This document shows positions 5,433 to 6,860 of a stretch of DNA of 6,860 bases, piece by piece (the first letter of the stretch is position 1; every line of letters starts with the position of its first letter). Source of the DNA: Deltaproteobacteria bacterium (GTDB lineage Bacteria > Myxococcota > Myxococcia > Myxococcales > 40CM-4-68-19). Made by a program: the position numbers and the translations under genes. The notes under the pieces are model-generated. The model saw nothing but the letters and a program-made list of their open reading frames with translations. It did no database searches and was not told the DNA's origin. The stretch spans positions 1-6,860 of the forward strand of contig VBKQ01000295.1 of NCBI GenBank assembly GCA_005879505.1, in the 5' to 3' direction.

Positions 5433-6749
5433 CTATCCACCCTGTGCCCTGCGCAGCGCCGACTCGGCCTCGCGGCCGTCGACGAGTGAACCCACCACGC
5501 TGAGCTGCGCCTGGGTGAGCTTCAGCTCCGCGTCGCGCACCTCGAGCTGCGTACCGACGCCCACTTGCTGGCGCGTTCGCGCCAGCCGCAATCCTTCCTT
5601 GGCCGTCTGCTCCGCTTCCTGCGCCACCCGCGCCTGCGCGCGCGCGGTGGAGAGCTGCGCGATCGCCTTCTCCACGTCGCTGGCGACCGATCGGCGTCCG
5701 TTGACGAGATCGTTCTCCGCCAGGGCCACCTGGATCTCCGCCTTGCGCACGTTCGCCGTCGTGCTCAGCCCGTTGAACAGGTTCCAGCTCAAGCTCACGC
5801 CCGCCGATGCCAGGCTGTTGCGGCCCGGTGCCTCGAAGAACGGCTTCGTCTCGGTGGTCGAGCGGGTCCACTGCCCGACGAGGGAGACCGTGGGCCAGTA
5901 ATCGCCCTTGGAGGCGGAAGCGAGCTTGCGGTTCTGTTCGGCGGTCGAGGCGAACGCCTTCAAGCTGGGGCGATTGTCCAGCGCCCGCGAGATCGCGTCC
6001 GGCACCGGCGGCGGTTGGGCCGGAGTGCTCATCATGTTCTGAGGCTCCGCCACCGTGAGCGGCGAGCCGGGATCGAGCCCGATCGCCGTGGAGAGATCGG
6101 AGCGGGCCAGCTCGACCACCCGCTCCTGCCCGAGGCGCTGCACCTCGTCGTTGTCGCGGTTGGCGCGGGCGGCGTAGACGTCCGCCTGCGTGGCCCGGCC
6201 GCCCTCGAACAGCCGCTGCGTGTAGTTGGCCTGGTCGCGGCTGCGCGTGGCCGCCTCCGCGAGCACCGCGAGCTGCCGCTGCGCCCGCACCAGCTCGTAG
6301 AAACGCTGCTCGACGAGATAGGTGATCTGCAGCCGCTGCTCGTCCACCTGCTCGCGACTTGCCTGCTCCCCTAGATCGGCCGCGGCGAGGTTGTTCCACC
6401 ATTTTCCGCCGTCGAAGACGAGCTGGCTCAGCTGCAGCCGGGAGCTGTAGAGGGGCTCATACGTCGTGTGGCGCTCCGTTTGAAACGTCCCCGGAACCAG
6501 CACTCCCTGCACCACCTGGAGGCCGTTGGTCCGCTGCTCGGCGGCGGAGGCATTGAAGGTGAGCTGCGGCAGGACGGCCGAGCGCGCGATCACCCGATCC
6601 TGCTCGGCGGACAGCGAGAGCAGGATCTGCCGCTGCAGGTCGGAGTTCCGCTGCAGCGCGAGATTCACGGCGGCATCGAGCGTCAGCGGCTGCGGCTGCG
6701 CCACCGCCGCCCCCGAGAGCAGGACTGCGAGAACCAGGATCCGAGACAC
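5433..6749 (-). CDS. TolC-family outer-membrane efflux channel protein
   Basis: This would be the outer-membrane exit duct of the pump, working as a trimer. From the GTG at 6749 the product is 438 residues. It begins with a signal peptide (VSRILVLAVLLSGAAVA, probable cleavage after AVA before QPQP), then LTLDAAVNLALQRN, the classic start of an OEP/TolC repeat. Two OEP repeats cover about 22-220 and 245-436. They are largely helical with abundant Gln, Ala, Arg and Glu, and beta-strand-like portions appear near 93-113 (YEPLYSSRLQLSQLVFDGG) and 311-328 (LASAGVSLSWNLFNG). Length is typical. The GTG is preferred over an upstream in-frame ATG at 6794 because AGGAGGAGGA sits five bases before it and the signal peptide then begins the protein. 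The first base of this GTG is also the last base of the upstream gene's TAG stop. The TAG stop lies just before the adaptor ATG. Confidence 0.93.
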   Translation of the reverse strand: MSRILVLAVLLSGAAVAQPQPLTLDAAVNLALQRNSDLQRQILLSLSAEQDRVIARSAVLPQLTFNASAAEQRTNGLQVVQGVLVPGTFQTERHTTYEPLYSSRLQLSQLVFDGGKWWNNLAAADLGEQASREQVDEQRLQITYLVEQRFYELVRAQRQLAVLAEAATRSRDQANYTQRLFEGGRATQADVYAARANRDNDEVQRLGQERVVELARSDLSTAIGLDPGSPLTVAEPQNMMSTPAQPPPVPDAISRALDNRPSLKAFASTAEQNRKLASASKGDYWPTVSLVGQWTRSTTETKPFFEAPGRNSLASAGVSLSWNLFNGLSTTANVRKAEIQVALAENDLVNGRRSVASDVEKAIAQLSTARAQARVAQEAEQTAKEGLRLARTRQQVGVGTQLEVRDAELKLTQAQLSVVGSLVDGREAESALRRAQGG

Positions 6750-6860
6750 TACGTTCCTCCTCCTATCGCCACGCTGACGACCAGCCGCACGCACAACCAG
6801 GCGGCCAGGGTGCCGACCAGAGCACGCCGCGCGGGCACCTCCCCGACCGAGGCGATGCCG
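6749..6860 (-). CDS. C-terminal end of a probable inner-membrane protein (cut by right edge)
   Basis: A minus-strand frame is open from the right edge to a TAG at 6751-6749, giving 36 residues: a short polar start with EVPARRALV and then one hydrophobic helix (about GTLAAWLCVRLVVSVAIGG). The stop shares its last base with the tolC-like GTG start, a spacing typical of operon partners, and the hydrophobic composition is that of a real membrane protein terminus. From gene order I suspect a Yip1-domain protein, because such proteins are found next to tolC-macAB-like operons in Myxococcota, but 36 residues cannot prove this. The competing in-frame extension of the channel gene through the same bases is Arg-rich and unconvincing. 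Confidence 0.6.
   Translation of the reverse strand, partial: GIASVGEVPARRALVGTLAAWLCVRLVVSVAIGGGT
6755..6764 (-). promoter_or_regulatory. Strong ribosome-binding site for the TolC-like gene
   Basis: The coding strand reads AGGAGGAGGA followed by five bases and then GTG. It is the strongest Shine-Dalgarno sequence in the window. It decides the start at 6749 over the upstream ATG at 6794. It lies inside the last codons of the upstream gene, so channel translation may be reinforced by coupling. Confidence 0.8.

Noticed and set aside
4142..5503. Plus-strand open frame of 453 codons opposite the adaptor (and others at 3282-4088 and 5565-6374).
   Set aside because: The products are His/Leu/Arg-rich mirror translations of clear minus-strand genes that carry full family motifs.
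6750..6794. Upstream ATG at 6794 for the TolC-like gene.
   Set aside because: It would add 15 Arg-rich residues before the signal peptide and ignores the strong AGGAGGAGGA placed five bases before the GTG at 6749.

Overview
The window is GC-rich and every convincing gene lies on the minus strand, so it is read from right to left. The dense packing, overlapping stop/start codons, GTG starts and high G/C at third codon positions suggest a high-GC Gram-negative (diderm) bacterium. The gene order (a small membrane protein, TolC-like, adaptor, ABC ATPase, then ABC permeases) reminds me of Myxococcota and other former Deltaproteobacteria. That taxonomic guess is inference only.

Layout in transcription order: (1) the last 36 codons of a probable inner-membrane protein, entering from the right edge; (2) a TolC-family outer-membrane channel (GTG start at 6749); (3) a MacA/HlyD-type periplasmic adaptor; (4) a MacB/LolD-type ABC ATPase; (5) a 413-aa MacB/FtsX-type permease, called P2 here; (6) a 448-aa permease that is a chimera; (7) the first 238 codons of another MacB/FtsX-type permease, called P3, cut by the left edge. 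Together they would make a tripartite pump that moves a substrate from the inner membrane or periplasm through the outer membrane. The ATPase and permease are separate polypeptides, not fused as in classical MacB. All gaps are tiny or overlapping, so this looks like one operon whose promoter lies beyond the right edge.

The main oddity is a near-perfect direct tandem duplication with a 1339-bp period (530-1870 and 1869-3209). One unit carries the 3' part of P2, the P2/P3 stop-start overlap and the first 62 codons of P3. Its duplication created the extra, in-frame middle gene: P3 residues 1-62 joined to P2 residues 28-413. The breakpoint falls in a 15-bp imperfect match (13/15) shared by P3 and P2. 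By eye the copies differ at four sites, all synonymous, and three of these cluster within 32 bp. The chimera has two first transmembrane helices in a row, so its topology and function are uncertain. It may be a genuine recent gene duplication by fusion, or an assembly product from mixed strains.

No RNA gene, CRISPR array, insertion sequence or other mobile element was seen, and no gene-free stretch exceeds about 30 bases.
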